A stretch of 64,000 nucleotides of DNA, taken from assembly GCF_024606225.1 (NCBI RefSeq), contig NZ_JAGRPU010000029.1, forward strand, positions 1-64,000, given 5' to 3'. The DNA comes from Endozoicomonas sp. ISHI1 (lineage in GTDB: Bacteria > Pseudomonadota > Gammaproteobacteria > Pseudomonadales > Endozoicomonadaceae). Within the stretch, counting starts at the first letter, position 1. Every line of letters begins with the position of its first letter. This document shows positions 19,219 through 28,233 of this stretch, one piece after another. The translations under genes and the position numbers were made by a program. The notes under the pieces are model-generated. The model did no database searches. It saw only the letters and a program-made list of their open reading frames with translations, and was not told the DNA's origin.

Positions 19219-20184
19219 TTAAAGATCAAGTTCAGATAGATACTTTTCAACAACCTTGGCAGGGAGTGGGATGTAACCGTCTTTAACAACCACTTCCTGA
19301 CCTTGCTGAGACAGCACCATCTTCAAAAATTCGCCTTCCAAAGGAGGCAGCTTCTTGTTGGGCTGCTTGTTGACGTATACATACAGGAAACGAGACAGTG
19401 GGTAAGAGTTGTTTACAGCGTTAGCTGGCGTTGCTTCAACAAATGGCTGACCGGCTTTCTTGGCCAGGGGTACGGTACGGACGCTGGAAGTCTGGTAGCC
19501 AATACCGGAGTAGCCAATGCCGTTTACAGAAGCACTGACAGACTGAACGACAGAAGCAGAACCAGGCTGTTCGTTTACGTTGTTACGGAAGTCACCTTTA
19601 CACAAGGCTTTTTTCTTGAAGTAACCATAGGTGCCGGATACTGAATTACGGCCGTAAAGCTGGATTGAGCGGTTTTTCCAGGCTCCTTCCAGACCTACAC
19701 CACCCCAGGTACTGATGTCTTTGTCGCCACCGCACTTGCGGGTAGAGGAAAAAATAGCGTCCACCTGAGCCATGGTCAGACCCTTGATAGGGTTGTCCTT
19801 GTTGACAAAAACCGCCAGAGCGTCAATTGCAACTGGAACTGCAGTGGGCTTGTAGCCGTGCTTTTTCTCAAAAGCTTCCAGTTCCTTGTCTTTCATCTTG
19901 CGACTCATGGGGCCAATGTTGGAAGTCCCTTCAGTCAGAGCGGGTGGCGCAGTAGAAGAGCCTGCAGCCTGAATCTGTACATTCACATTTGGGTATTCAC
20001 GCTTGAAATCCTCTGCCCACAGGGTCATCAGGTTGGCCAGAGTATCAGAACCGACACTGGATAGATTGCCTGATACGCCGCTGGCTTTCTTATAAGTTGG
20101 GATCTCAGCGTCGATCTGACTGGCAGAGGCAGCCTGCATCCCAGTCACAAGGGCAATTGTTGTTATCAGAGCTTTAAGCTTCAT
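19219..20184 (-). CDS. pstS: Periplasmic phosphate-binding protein PstS
   Basis: This 321-residue substrate-binding protein feeds the PstCAB importer. The ATG at 20184 gives a clean signal peptide ([21 protein letters not shown]) and is preceded by AGGAG 8 nt upstream; an in-frame ATG 17 codons earlier would spoil the signal. Mature-protein motifs include [14 protein letters not shown], the phosphate-loop segment [11 protein letters not shown], and [14 protein letters not shown]. It is separated from pstCAB-phoU by the RING and antiporter genes (5.4 kb), yet has its own Pho-box array, so both parts should respond to PhoB. It ends at a hairpin terminator. Confidence 0.95.
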   Translation of the reverse strand: MKLKALITTIALVTGMQAASASQIDAEIPTYKKASGVSGNLSSVGSDTLANLMTLWAEDFKREYPNVNVQIQAAGSSTAPPALTEGTSNIGPMSRKMKDKELEAFEKKHGYKPTAVPVAIDALAVFVNKDNPIKGLTMAQVDAIFSSTRKCGGDKDISTWGGVGLEGAWKNRSIQLYGRNSVSGTYGYFKKKALCKGDFRNNVNEQPGSASVVQSVSASVNGIGYSGIGYQTSSVRTVPLAKKAGQPFVEATPANAVNNSYPLSRFLYVYVNKQPNKKLPPLEGEFLKMVLSQQGQEVVVKDGYIPLPAKVVEKYLSELDL

Positions 20185-20266
20185 TCGTATTTCTCCTAAA
20201 GGGATTTTTTTAGCCTCTCTTACAGCTACAGGCATTTGTCTACTGGCAAAAACTATAAGATGAAAA

Positions 20267-20296
20267 TGTGACAGTTATATGACTGAAAGTGACAGC
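20267..20296 (-). promoter_or_regulatory. Triple Pho-box array upstream of pstS
   Basis: On the minus strand three heptamers, CTGTCAC, CAGTCAT and CTGTCAC, follow each other at 10-11 bp spacing. The downstream pair (20267-20285) is a near-perfect PhoB box. The array is about 83 bp upstream of the pstS ATG. The rest of the gap, up to 20522, shows no further gene. Confidence 0.8.
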
Positions 20297-20522
20297 TGTT
20301 TATCCGCAATATTCATAACTTGGTACCACTGTCTTCAATCTTTTGCTGATTGAAGATTGCTGAAGAAATGCCCGGACAGGGTACAACTGCTTTCAAGCTG
20401 TCGTTATAATTCCGGACAACAATCATGGGACATGTTCCTGAAGAACGGATCTTCTACCAACAGAATGGCAGAAATTTTCTCAACAAGAATAATAATAAAT
20501 TGATGTAACAGGCAGGATAAAA

Positions 20523-21059
20523 ATGACCACCGGCTGGAAAATGATAAGAACAGCAGTCGCCGGTATTGATGGATTAACAGAGAGATTTGGACGTCTTCTG
20601 AGCGGGTTTAACCTGTTACTGGTCGTCAGTGTCTGTCTCGTCGTTGTTCTTCGCTACTGGTTCAACTCCGGTTCCATTGCCCTTCAGGAACTGGCGATGT
20701 ATTTCCACGCACTTATTTTTCTCGGTGCCAGCAGCTATACGCTGAAGCAGGGCGGTCATGTTCGGGTAGACGTTTTCTACAACCGTATGAGCGCCAGACA
20801 ACGGGGATGGGTGAACGGCCTGGGAACCCTGTTTCTGTTGTTCCCGGTCTGCCTGTTTATTGGTTTGATGAGTTTTGACTATGTTTCCCGTTCCTGGAGG
20901 ATCATGGAAACATCATCGGACCCGGGCGGCTTACCGCTGGTGTATCTTTTGAAAAGCCTGATTCTGGTGTTTGTTGTCACCCTGCTGTTGCAGGGCATGG
21001 CAGAGTTATTGCGGTCCGTGCTTATTCTCGCAGGGAAGGAGTCCCCGGAAGATGGCTGA
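20523..21059 (+). CDS. TRAP transporter small permease (DctQ family)
   Basis: The 178-residue membrane protein has four predicted helices (LLLVVSVCLVVVLRYWF; ELAMYFHALIFLGASSYTL; LFLLFPVCLFIGLMSF; SLILVFVVTLLLQGMAELL). The pattern QELAMYFHALIFLGASSYTLKQGGHVRVDVFY is close to DctQ proteins of mannityl/keto-acid type TRAP systems. It forms the small integral subunit beside DctM. The next gene starts 8 bp before this stop, indicating translational coupling. No DctP substrate-binding gene is adjacent. Confidence 0.9.
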   Translation: MTTGWKMIRTAVAGIDGLTERFGRLLSGFNLLLVVSVCLVVVLRYWFNSGSIALQELAMYFHALIFLGASSYTLKQGGHVRVDVFYNRMSARQRGWVNGLGTLFLLFPVCLFIGLMSFDYVSRSWRIMETSSDPGGLPLVYLLKSLILVFVVTLLLQGMAELLRSVLILAGKESPEDG

Positions 21060-22434
21060 GTACATTCCAATACTGATGTTTGCAGCCGTCTGCATGGTGT
21101 TACTGGTGGGCTATCCGGTAGCCTTTTCACTGGCGGGTACTGCCCTGGCTTTTGCCGGGGTTGGCGTTCTGACCGGATTGTTTGACCCGTCTTTTCTCAA
21201 TGCCCTGCCCAGTCGCCTGTTTGGCATAATGACCAATCAGACTCTGATGGCTGTGCCTCTGTTTGTATTCATGGGCTGCATGCTGGAAAAGTCCAGAGTG
21301 GCTGAAGGGCTGTTGGAAAGTATGGCTCGCCTTTTTGGACGAATGAGAGGTGGTCTGGGGCTATCCGTCACCCTGGTCGGGATGCTGCTGGCTGCCAGTA
21401 CCGGTATTGTCGGAGCAACGGTTGTGACCATGGGCTTACTGTCTTTGCCCACCATGCTGAAGCGGGGTTACTCCGCGTCTCTGGCCACAGGAACCATCTG
21501 TGCCACCGGCAGTCTCGGTCAGATTATCCCTCCGTCCATTGCTCTGGTTTTATTGGGCGATGTTTTATCCACAGCCTACCAGCAGGCCCAGCTGAAGATG
21601 GGAATCTTCTCTCCCGAAACCGTTTCGGTGGGTGATCTGTTTGTCGGGGCTATTATCCCCGGCCTGATTCTGGTGGCTGCCTATGCTCTCTATCTGCTGA
21701 TCGTAGCCTGGAGCAATCCGGCAGCGGCGCCTGGTCTGTCTGATGAAGATATCGGGGCTTATGATGAGGGGGATAATACTTATCTGCTCATGAATCTGTT
21801 GCCCCCACTGCTCTTGATTGGCTTAGTGCTGGGATCGATTCTGGCAGGAGCCGCGACACCAACAGAAGCAGCGGGTGTGGGTGCAATCGGTGCTTTTTTG
21901 CTAGCTGTAATGAAACGACAGTTAACGTTTCAGACGTTATCCAAAACACTGTCTAATACGACAAAAGTGACCTGCATGGTGTTTTTAATCCTGATCGGTG
22001 CTTCTGTCTTTTCTCTGGTGTTTAGGGGCTTTGGCGGCGAAGAGCTGATTCATGAGTTATTCACCCATATGCCAGGAGGGAAATTGACAGCGGTTCTGGT
22101 GGTCATGCTGGTGATGTTCCTGCTCGGATTTATCCTGGACTTTATTGAAATAACGTTTGTTATCGTGCCTCTGGTCGGACCGGTTCTGCTGGCCATGGGA
22201 CTCGATCCTGTCTGGCTGGGCATCATGATGGCTATCAACTTGCAGACCTCATTTCTGACACCGCCATTTGGCTTTGCGCTGTTTTATCTCAGGGGGGTGG
22301 CTCCCACAGAAGTGACAACGTCTGATATTTATAAAGGTGTCGTGCCTTTTGTGATGATCCAGCTGATATTGCTGTGTGCACTGGCAGTCTGGCCGGAAAT
22401 AGCTACATGGCTTCCGGAAAAGTTTTACGGTTAA
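21052..22434 (+). CDS. TRAP transporter large permease (DctM family)
   Basis: The 460-residue protein has about 12 membrane segments and is the sodium-coupled transport channel of a TRAP system. Conserved DctM features are MAVPLFVFMGCMLEKS, GLSVTLVGMLLAASTGIVGATVV, the loop GSLGQIIPPSIALVLLGD, and the C-terminal ITFVIVPLVGPVLLAMG and NLQTSFLTPPFGFALFYLRG. I start it at ATG 21052, which overlaps the dctQ stop and follows GGGAAGGAG; an upstream ATG in the same frame lies inside dctQ. The motif set fits the keto-acid/C4 branch, but the substrate depends on a DctP that is not in this window. Confidence 0.92.
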   Translation: MAEYIPILMFAAVCMVLLVGYPVAFSLAGTALAFAGVGVLTGLFDPSFLNALPSRLFGIMTNQTLMAVPLFVFMGCMLEKSRVAEGLLESMARLFGRMRGGLGLSVTLVGMLLAASTGIVGATVVTMGLLSLPTMLKRGYSASLATGTICATGSLGQIIPPSIALVLLGDVLSTAYQQAQLKMGIFSPETVSVGDLFVGAIIPGLILVAAYALYLLIVAWSNPAAAPGLSDEDIGAYDEGDNTYLLMNLLPPLLLIGLVLGSILAGAATPTEAAGVGAIGAFLLAVMKRQLTFQTLSKTLSNTTKVTCMVFLILIGASVFSLVFRGFGGEELIHELFTHMPGGKLTAVLVVMLVMFLLGFILDFIEITFVIVPLVGPVLLAMGLDPVWLGIMMAINLQTSFLTPPFGFALFYLRGVAPTEVTTSDIYKGVVPFVMIQLILLCALAVWPEIATWLPEKFYG

Positions 22435-22538
22435 GAAGATCCTGAGCGCAAGAAACAACCTGACACTCTTTTTAAGCTATAAGGATTTTCAGAGTCAGTT
22501 GCGCCAAAAAATAAAAACATTAAATACAAGAGAGTAAT

Positions 22539-22940
22539 ATGGAACTGGATAATGATCTTGCTCCCGGACCTCAGGGAGAACTAACACTGAAAGTGCTGGC
22601 GGACTACCAGTCCGTCAATACGACAGGCGATGTCTTTGGTGGCTGGGTCGCCATGCAGATCGATCAGGCCGGTTCGATTATGGCCAGAAAGATTGCTACA
22701 GGACGTGTTGTCACTGTGAGCATCGGAAGTATGAGTTTTATGCGCTCAGTGAAAATGGGCGATATTCTTGCACTGTTCACAAGGGTGACAGAGGTCGGCA
22801 AAACGTCGATTCGGATAGTGGTAGAAGCCTGGGTTGAAGACAAAAACGGTCGTACCAAGTTGACTGAAGCCAGTATGGTTTTTGTAGCCATAGATTCAGA
22901 AGGTAGAACGAGTCGGATCCACAGTGACGGAAGCCCTTAG
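22539..22940 (+). CDS. Acyl-CoA thioesterase, YciA-like hotdog protein
   Basis: The 133-residue single-hotdog-domain protein hydrolyses acyl-CoA thioesters in the cytoplasm. The segment TTGDVFGGWVAMQIDQAGSIMA carries the catalytic Asp and the helix typical of YciA/BACH thioesterases, followed by VTVSIGSMSFMRSVKMGDILAL and the CoA-contact strand ASMVFVAID. Length matches E. coli YciA. It follows dctM by about 100 bp in the same direction and converges on the receiver-domain gene, 14 bp away. Confidence 0.88.
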   Translation: MELDNDLAPGPQGELTLKVLADYQSVNTTGDVFGGWVAMQIDQAGSIMARKIATGRVVTVSIGSMSFMRSVKMGDILALFTRVTEVGKTSIRIVVEAWVEDKNGRTKLTEASMVFVAIDSEGRTSRIHSDGSP

Positions 22941-22954
22941 GAATCAAGGCAGTT

Positions 22955-23347
22955 TCAGCATCTGGTCCACAGAGCCAGCTTTTCTGATAAGCCGGCAAGT
23001 GTGATCGGTTTGTCCAGAAAATCATCCATACCGGCAGACTTGCAAGCGATCTTATCCGATTCCGAGGTACTCGCTGTGAAGGCAATAATGGGTATACCGG
23101 CGTAACTTTGGCCGGAGGCTCTGATTTTTTCACTGGCTTCCAGACCATCCATGATGGGCATCATGCAATCCATAAGAATCAGGTCGAAGGCCTCTGAAGT
23201 CTCAAGCATGTCTAGCGCTTCCTGACCATTGCGGGCCATTTTGCAGGTACAGCCTAACTTTTCCAGCAGCTTTTTGGCCACCATCTGGTTCACTTGACTA
23301 TCTTCCACCACCAGAATGTGGAGGCTGTGGGTTTCCATCGCTGACAC
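22955..23347 (-). CDS. Stand-alone response-regulator receiver (CheY-like) protein
   Basis: The 130-residue protein is one receiver domain with no output domain. The phosphoacceptor Asp lies in LILMDCMMPIMDG, the acidic pocket in VVEDSQVNQ, the conserved Thr in IIAFTAST and the Lys in FLDKPI. The VNQMVA and DCMMPIMDG variants are typical of receivers from hybrid-kinase phosphorelays. The start is either GTG 23347 or ATG 23338; AGGAAGG lies 3 nt before the first and 12 nt before the second. No histidine kinase is nearby, so its partner is unknown. Confidence 0.88.
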   Translation of the reverse strand: MSAMETHSLHILVVEDSQVNQMVAKKLLEKLGCTCKMARNGQEALDMLETSEAFDLILMDCMMPIMDGLEASEKIRASGQSYAGIPIIAFTASTSESDKIACKSAGMDDFLDKPITLAGLSEKLALWTRC

Positions 23348-23410
23348 CGGCCTTCCTTTGCCTGTGGCCTGATTTCTATACCATCAATATCTGAAAAAAT
23401 ACTGAGTTCT

Positions 23411-24073
23411 TTAGATACAGGATGTTGCCAGACTAAACCGCTCAGAAATAGCCAATTCCAGCTGATCTCCCTGTTTCAGAGGACCGACACCGGCCGGAGT
23501 GCCTGTGAGGACAATATCACCGGGTTCCAGTGTGAAATGGCGGCTTATGTAGCTGATCAGTCCCGGAATGGAGGTCAGCATATGGGCTGAAGTGTCTTCC
23601 TGACGTGTCTGACCATTGACTTTAAGGCTGAAGCGAATGTCATCAAAATTGGGCAGGTGCTCTCTGGCAACAAACCCCGAAACAGGGCAACTGCCATCAA
23701 ACGCTTTGGCCACTTCCCAGGGCAGCCCTTTTTCTTTCAGCCGGAACTGGACATCCCGGAGTGTCAGATCCAGTGCCAGTCCCATCGCCTTGATGGCATT
23801 TATGCTCTCACTCTCGCTGGCATTGTGGAGTCGGGTATCCATCAGAATCGCTATTTCTGTTTCGTAATGAACTTCTCCGCGATCAATGGGAATAGCAAAG
23901 GGCATTTCCAGAGATGTCAGTGATGTTGAAGGTTTGATAAACAACACCGGGTCATCGGGCAGTGGATTATTCAACTCCCGAATGTGCTCGGCATAATTTC
24001 GACCAACACAGACCACTTTGCCGGTCGGCAAGTCAATGCGGTCGCCACTTAGCCAATGGTGCCTGTACTTCAT
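23411..24073 (-). CDS. Fumarylacetoacetate hydrolase-family protein, YcgM-like acylpyruvase
   Basis: The 220-residue enzyme matches the size and motifs of the YcgM/FAHD1 group, which cleaves acylpyruvates and similar C-C bonds using a divalent metal. Key pieces are VCVGRNYAEHI, the metal-ligand strand GEVHYETEIAILMD, LDLTLRDVQ, GLPWEVAKAFDGSCPVSGF and the C-terminal GDIVLTGTPAGVGPL. I start it at ATG 24073, preceded by AAGGAAG, because the 35 upstream codons in this frame are polar and absent from the family. It is divergent from the DUF4404 gene. Confidence 0.88.
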   Translation of the reverse strand: MKYRHHWLSGDRIDLPTGKVVCVGRNYAEHIRELNNPLPDDPVLFIKPSTSLTSLEMPFAIPIDRGEVHYETEIAILMDTRLHNASESESINAIKAMGLALDLTLRDVQFRLKEKGLPWEVAKAFDGSCPVSGFVAREHLPNFDDIRFSLKVNGQTRQEDTSAHMLTSIPGLISYISRHFTLEPGDIVLTGTPAGVGPLKQGDQLELAISERFSLATSCI

Positions 24074-24226
24074 AAGGCTTCCTTGTTGCTTGTTTGTTCT
24101 TGTATTTTTCTTTTGCTCATGATCTGGCACATCGCTAGTATTTATCAGCCGGGTTCGACTGCTGAAGCTATCATTCACAGTACAAAGATTCTGTTTTCCA
24201 GATTAACCTGATCACAGGAGCGCGTC

Positions 24227-24487
24227 ATGTCTGAAGAACTCCACCTAAATATCCAGAATCTGCATGACCTGCTTGAAGGACAGCCAGTGGATGATTGTAC
24301 TGCAGGGGCGCTCAAGCAAATTACCGATGAGCTACAGCTGGCTCTGGCTCAGGCGGAAGGTGACATTCCCCTGCAGGATTACAATGAACAGCTTGAACAG
24401 GAAGCGATCAAGTTTTCCGAAGAACATCCTGCATTGTCTCAGGCTATCAGGCAGATTCTGACTACGCTATCAAGCATAGGTGTCTGA
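24227..24487 (+). CDS. DUF4404 family small protein
   Basis: The 86-residue acidic, helical cytoplasmic protein resembles the DUF4404 family found next to metabolic genes in gammaproteobacteria, with an N-terminal helix LNIQNLHDLLEGQ and a C-terminal helix HPALSQAIRQILTTLSSIGV. Function is unknown. GGAGCG precedes the ATG at suitable spacing. It is followed by 240 bp before serA. Confidence 0.7.
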   Translation: MSEELHLNIQNLHDLLEGQPVDDCTAGALKQITDELQLALAQAEGDIPLQDYNEQLEQEAIKFSEEHPALSQAIRQILTTLSSIGV

Positions 24488-24728
24488 AACAAAAAATTCA
24501 TCATAACTGCTCTGCACCTGAGGTTTAAACCCTGAAGTTGTGATTGGGCAACGAGCGTAGCATTTATACACCCAAGGTAAGGGTTTTTCTCTTTTTTATG
24601 CTATTATCCCCACCCCGGTCGGTTATAAAACCAGATGACTCCGGTTGTATTCAGCCATAGACCGTGCTTCACACTCTTTTGGCTGGAGTACTTTTCATGG
24701 TAGATAAAAAGATATCCGAGCTATTGTT
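24488..24728 (+). promoter_or_regulatory. serA upstream region
   Basis: The 241-bp gap contains the hairpin-like GGTTTAAACC near 24520, a pyrimidine-rich run (GGGTTTTTCTCTTTTTTATG) and possible promoter sequence. No supportable gene lies here. No canonical riboswitch core was recognised. Confidence 0.35.
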
Positions 24729-25958
24729 ATGCCCTCTATTTCCCTGGACAAGAGTAAGATTCGATTCCTTCTTCTGGAAGGGGTTCATCAGTCTGCTGTG
24801 GAAGTGCTTGAAGCTTCCGGCTATACCAATATTGATTATGTATCCAAGTCCCTGCCGGAAGAAGAGCTGAAGCGCCGGATTTCCGAAGTACACTTTGTAG
24901 GCATTCGATCCCGAACCCAGCTGACAGAAGACGTCTTTGCTGCAGCCCGGAAGCTGATTGCTGTGGGTTGTTTCTGTATCGGTACCAATCAGGTGGAGCT
25001 GGATGCTGCTACCTCCCGGGGAATTCCGGTCTTTAATGCCCCTTATTCCAATACGCGCTCTGTCGCTGAGCTGGTTCTGGCTGAAGCCATTCTTCTTTTG
25101 CGAGGTGTACCTGAAAAGAATGCCGTTGCTCACCGGGGTGGCTGGCAGAAGAGTGCCGTCAATTCCTATGAGATTCGCGGCAAAAAGCTGGGTATTATTG
25201 GTTATGGCAGTATCGGAAGCCAGCTGAGTGTTTTGGCTGAATCCATGGGCATGGACGTTTATTATTACGATGTGGTAACCAAACTGTCCATCGGTAATGC
25301 CAGTCAGGTCGGCAGTCTGAATGATCTGCTGGCCATGTCTGATGTTGTCAGCCTGCACGTTCCTGAAACACCCGCCACTCAATGGATGTTTGGTGAAGTG
25401 CAGTTTGCGGCCATGAAAGAAGGTAGCGTTCTGATCAATGCTTCTCGTGGAACCGTTGTCGACATTCAGTCTCTGGCCTCAGCGATTGAAACAGGCAAGT
25501 TGCTGGGTGCTGCGATTGATGTTTTCCCGGAAGAGCCACGCTCTAACAATGACGAGTTTGTCAGCCCTCTGCGTGGACTGGATAATGTGATTTTGACGCC
25601 TCACGTGGGTGGCAGTACTCAGGAAGCGCAGGAAAATATCGGTCGTGAAGTTTCCGAGAAGTTTATTATGTACAGCGACAATGGTACAACCTTGTCGTCT
25701 GTGAACTTCCCCGAAGTGTCATTGCCTGGACATCCCGACAAGCATCGCATCCTGCACATTCACGAGAACATTCCCGGAGTGCTGGTAGCCATCAACAAGG
25801 TCTTCTCCCAGAACAACATCAACATCAGCGGTCAGTTCCTGCAAACCAATGAATCCGTCGGTTATGTGGTCATTGACGTAGATGCCGATCACAGTGAGAT
25901 TGCACTGGAGAAGCTGAAAGAAATCGACGGTACCATTCGTTGCCGGGTTCTATACTGA
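24729..25958 (+). CDS. serA: D-3-phosphoglycerate dehydrogenase
   Basis: The 409-residue enzyme oxidises 3-phosphoglycerate to 3-phosphohydroxypyruvate, the first step of serine synthesis. The Rossmann motif GYGSIGSQ is at about residue 158. The catalytic Arg is in NASRGTVVD (about 240), Glu in FPEEP (about 267) and His in TPHVGGSTQEAQ (about 292). A C-terminal ACT domain (about 335-409, HIHENIPGVLVAINKVF) provides serine feedback. Length is almost that of E. coli SerA (410). The ribosome site is weak. It converges on deoD across an inverted repeat. Confidence 0.97.
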   Translation: MPSISLDKSKIRFLLLEGVHQSAVEVLEASGYTNIDYVSKSLPEEELKRRISEVHFVGIRSRTQLTEDVFAAARKLIAVGCFCIGTNQVELDAATSRGIPVFNAPYSNTRSVAELVLAEAILLLRGVPEKNAVAHRGGWQKSAVNSYEIRGKKLGIIGYGSIGSQLSVLAESMGMDVYYYDVVTKLSIGNASQVGSLNDLLAMSDVVSLHVPETPATQWMFGEVQFAAMKEGSVLINASRGTVVDIQSLASAIETGKLLGAAIDVFPEEPRSNNDEFVSPLRGLDNVILTPHVGGSTQEAQENIGREVSEKFIMYSDNGTTLSSVNFPEVSLPGHPDKHRILHIHENIPGVLVAINKVFSQNNINISGQFLQTNESVGYVVIDVDADHSEIALEKLKEIDGTIRCRVLY

Positions 25959-25971
25959 GTCAGGCGCTCAA

Positions 25972-25997
25972 GCTCCAGTCAGAGATCTGACAGGAGC
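25972..25997. repeat. Inverted repeat between convergent serA and deoD
   Basis: GCTCC-A-GTCAGA and TCTGAC-A-GGAGC form a hairpin of 12 bp with one mispair and a 2-nt loop. There is no adjoining T run, so it may protect 3' ends or terminate weakly rather than act as a classic intrinsic terminator. Confidence 0.55.
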
Positions 25998-26007
25998 GAT
26001 GGGGGGA

Positions 26008-26718
26008 TCAGTCTCCGACCAGCACAGAGTCCAGAGCCAACACGATCATTTCGTCCAGGGAGGTCTGCCTGTCTTCAGGAGACAAGGCCTCGCCCTTACG
26101 AATATGATCACTGACAGTGCAGATTGCCAGACCTTTGGCACCAAACTCCGCACATACGCCATAAAGGCCTGCTGCTTCCATTTCAACGCCCAGGATGCCA
26201 TGCTTTTCCATGGTGTCGAACATCTGAATATCCGGACTGTAAAAAAGATCCGAAGTGTAGATATTACCAACTTTTACCGGCATCCTTTTGTCACGGGCAC
26301 TCTTGACGGCATTCTCCAGCAGACCAAAATCTGCAATAGCTGCGAAGTCGTGGTTATTAAATCGGATACGGTTCACTTTCGAGTCAGTGCTCGCCCCCAT
26401 ACCAATCACTATATCGCGCAGCTTCACATCGGAAGAGATTGCACCACAGGAACCAATGCGAATCAGCTTGTTCACACCGTATTCAGTGATCAGTTCCTTG
26501 TAGTAAATGGAGGCTGAAGGAATGCCCATCCCTGAACCCATTACTGATACACGACGATTCTTATATGTTCCGGTGTAACCAAACATATTACGAACATCGT
26601 TTACCCGTTCAGCGCCTTCCAGAAAGTTCTCGGCAATGTACCTGGCACGGAGTGGATCACCTGGCATCAGGCAGACATCGGCAAAAGCACCGGGTTTGGC
26701 ATGAATATGAGGGGTCAT
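26008..26718 (-). CDS. deoD: Purine-nucleoside phosphorylase, DeoD type
   Basis: The 236-residue hexameric-type phosphorylase splits purine (deoxy)nucleosides into base and (deoxy)ribose-1-phosphate. Motifs: [46 protein letters not shown] and the substrate Glu in [11 protein letters not shown]. The ATG at 26718 follows AGAGGAAAAA and gives the family's normal N-terminus; an in-frame start 15 codons earlier is not needed. It lies 67 bp downstream of deoB and should be co-transcribed with it. Confidence 0.95.
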   Translation of the reverse strand: MTPHIHAKPGAFADVCLMPGDPLRARYIAENFLEGAERVNDVRNMFGYTGTYKNRRVSVMGSGMGIPSASIYYKELITEYGVNKLIRIGSCGAISSDVKLRDIVIGMGASTDSKVNRIRFNNHDFAAIADFGLLENAVKSARDKRMPVKVGNIYTSDLFYSPDIQMFDTMEKHGILGVEMEAAGLYGVCAEFGAKGLAICTVSDHIRKGEALSPEDRQTSLDEMIVLALDSVLVGD

Positions 26719-26785
26719 TTTTTCCTCTCTAAAGCTTATCAAAAAGCGGGCCGTGCAGAGCACGCGTGTAAATAGTCAGCCCAGC

Positions 26786-28003
26786 TTATGACAAAAAACT
26801 GGTCCCATAGTCCATGGGCTCCAGATCAAAGAAACTGGCCAGACTCTGGCCGATATCTGCGAAGGTTTCCCGCCCACCCAGTGAAACCGGCGGCACCTTT
26901 TTGCCAAAGACCAGCACGGGTATATGTTCACGGGTATGGTCTGTACCGTGCCAGGTAGGATCGCAGCCATGATCAGCACTGATGATCAGCACATCGTCTT
27001 CCTGCATGGCGTTGAGCAGTCTCGGCATCATGGCGTCCAGTTCTTCCAGAGCACGGGCATAACCAGCCACATCACGACGATGGCCAAAGGATGAATCAAA
27101 ATCAACAAAGTTGGTAAAGATCAGGGAACGATCTCCGGCCGACTCCAGAGCTTGCATGGTGGTTTCAAACAAAGCCGGAATGCCGGTCGCCTTGAACTTT
27201 TTGGTAATACCCTGATGAGCAAAAATATCAGCGATTTTTCCGACACTGAGCACTTCGCCACCACTGGCCACCAGCTTATCCAGCAGGGTGGGAGCAGGTG
27301 GTAAAACAGAGTAATCCCGTCGATTCCCTGTTCGCTGGAAGTCTCCGGCGTCATCACCCACGAAAGGACGGGCTATGACACGGCCAATATTATAGGGGTC
27401 AAGTAGCTCACGAGCGATTTCACAAAATTCATAAAGTCTTTCCAGACCAAAAGTCTCTTCATGGCAGGCAATCTGAAAAACGCTGTCGGTCGATGTGTAA
27501 ACAATGGGCTTGCCAGTGCGCATGTGCTCTTCGCCCAGGTGTTCCAGAATGGTTGTCCCTGAAGCATGGCAATTACCTATAACACCGGGTATTCCGGATT
27601 TTTCGACCAGTTGATCCAGCAGTTCCTGTGGAAAACTGTTCTCCTTATCCTTGAAGTAGCCCCAGTCGAACAATACAGGAGCGCCCATCATTTCCCAGTG
27701 ACCGCTGGGGGTGTCCTTACCACTGGAAATTTCTCTGGCGTAACCGTGGGCACCGATCAGCTTTACATCGGTGTTCATGCCGGCAGGAAAGGCCCCTGAG
27801 GAATCTTTAGCCGCGTGCAACAAACCAAGACTGGCAAATATTGGCAATTCAAGTACACCCCGTCGACCAATGTCTGCCTCGCCTTGTGAACAGGCCTTGG
27901 CGATGTGGCCAATCGTGTTTGAGCCTGCATCACCAAACTGATCGGCATCAGCGCTGGCGCCAACCCCGAACGAGTCCATCACCAGGACAATTGCTCGTTT
28001 CAT
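26786..28003 (-). CDS. deoB: Phosphopentomutase
   Basis: The 405-residue alkaline-phosphatase-superfamily enzyme interconverts (deoxy)ribose-1-phosphate and the 5-phosphate. Metal ligands are seen in [13 protein letters not shown] (N-terminus) and in [17 protein letters not shown] (C-terminus); the phosphorylated Thr lies in [13 protein letters not shown] at about residue 96. It supplies DeoC with deoxyribose-5-phosphate. On this strand deoC lies 29.7 kb upstream, separated by the paralogue array, so deoB needs a promoter in 28004-28160. Confidence 0.97.
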   Translation of the reverse strand: MKRAIVLVMDSFGVGASADADQFGDAGSNTIGHIAKACSQGEADIGRRGVLELPIFASLGLLHAAKDSSGAFPAGMNTDVKLIGAHGYAREISSGKDTPSGHWEMMGAPVLFDWGYFKDKENSFPQELLDQLVEKSGIPGVIGNCHASGTTILEHLGEEHMRTGKPIVYTSTDSVFQIACHEETFGLERLYEFCEIARELLDPYNIGRVIARPFVGDDAGDFQRTGNRRDYSVLPPAPTLLDKLVASGGEVLSVGKIADIFAHQGITKKFKATGIPALFETTMQALESAGDRSLIFTNFVDFDSSFGHRRDVAGYARALEELDAMMPRLLNAMQEDDVLIISADHGCDPTWHGTDHTREHIPVLVFGKKVPPVSLGGRETFADIGQSLASFFDLEPMDYGTSFLS

Positions 28004-28156
28004 GTGAGATACCCTACCAACTCCTTGCGAGTCCCTTAATTATTACTCAGAAAGATACAGAGCAGCACAGTGATTAATACCTAATCCAGAGAGAGTCAGG
28101 AAAGTAACTGAGCTGAATGCACTTTCACACGCTCACCCTATGCTCAATTGAGGAAG

Positions 28157-28227
28157 GCGCTTAAAATTGCGCACTTGTGCAATCCGGGGACTACCTTATC
28201 AGGGCATTCATAAACCAAAGAGGGCTG
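28157..28227 (+). promoter_or_regulatory. Conserved leader block of the paralogue family (copy before member 1)
   Basis: A block of about 70 bp recurs before nearly every member. It reads roughly AAAATTGAGCACTGCTGCAA, then TCCATGGACTAGTTTATCAG, then GGCATTCATAAAC and a purine-rich ribosome site. Other copies begin near 30269, 32414, 37255, 39190, 41512, 43675, 45632, 47585, 49542, 51501, 53890 and 55826. TTGAGC and the downstream TAGTTT/TACTTT could be -35 and -10 elements, though the spacing is long. Member 4 retains only the 3' half. Confidence 0.5.
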
Positions 28228-28233
28228 ATGTTG

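Noticed and set aside
28165-28190. Sigma-54 promoter in the array leader (GGCAC ... TGCAA)
   Set aside because: The GG and GC elements are only 7 bp apart instead of 10, and the spacing is the same in every copy.
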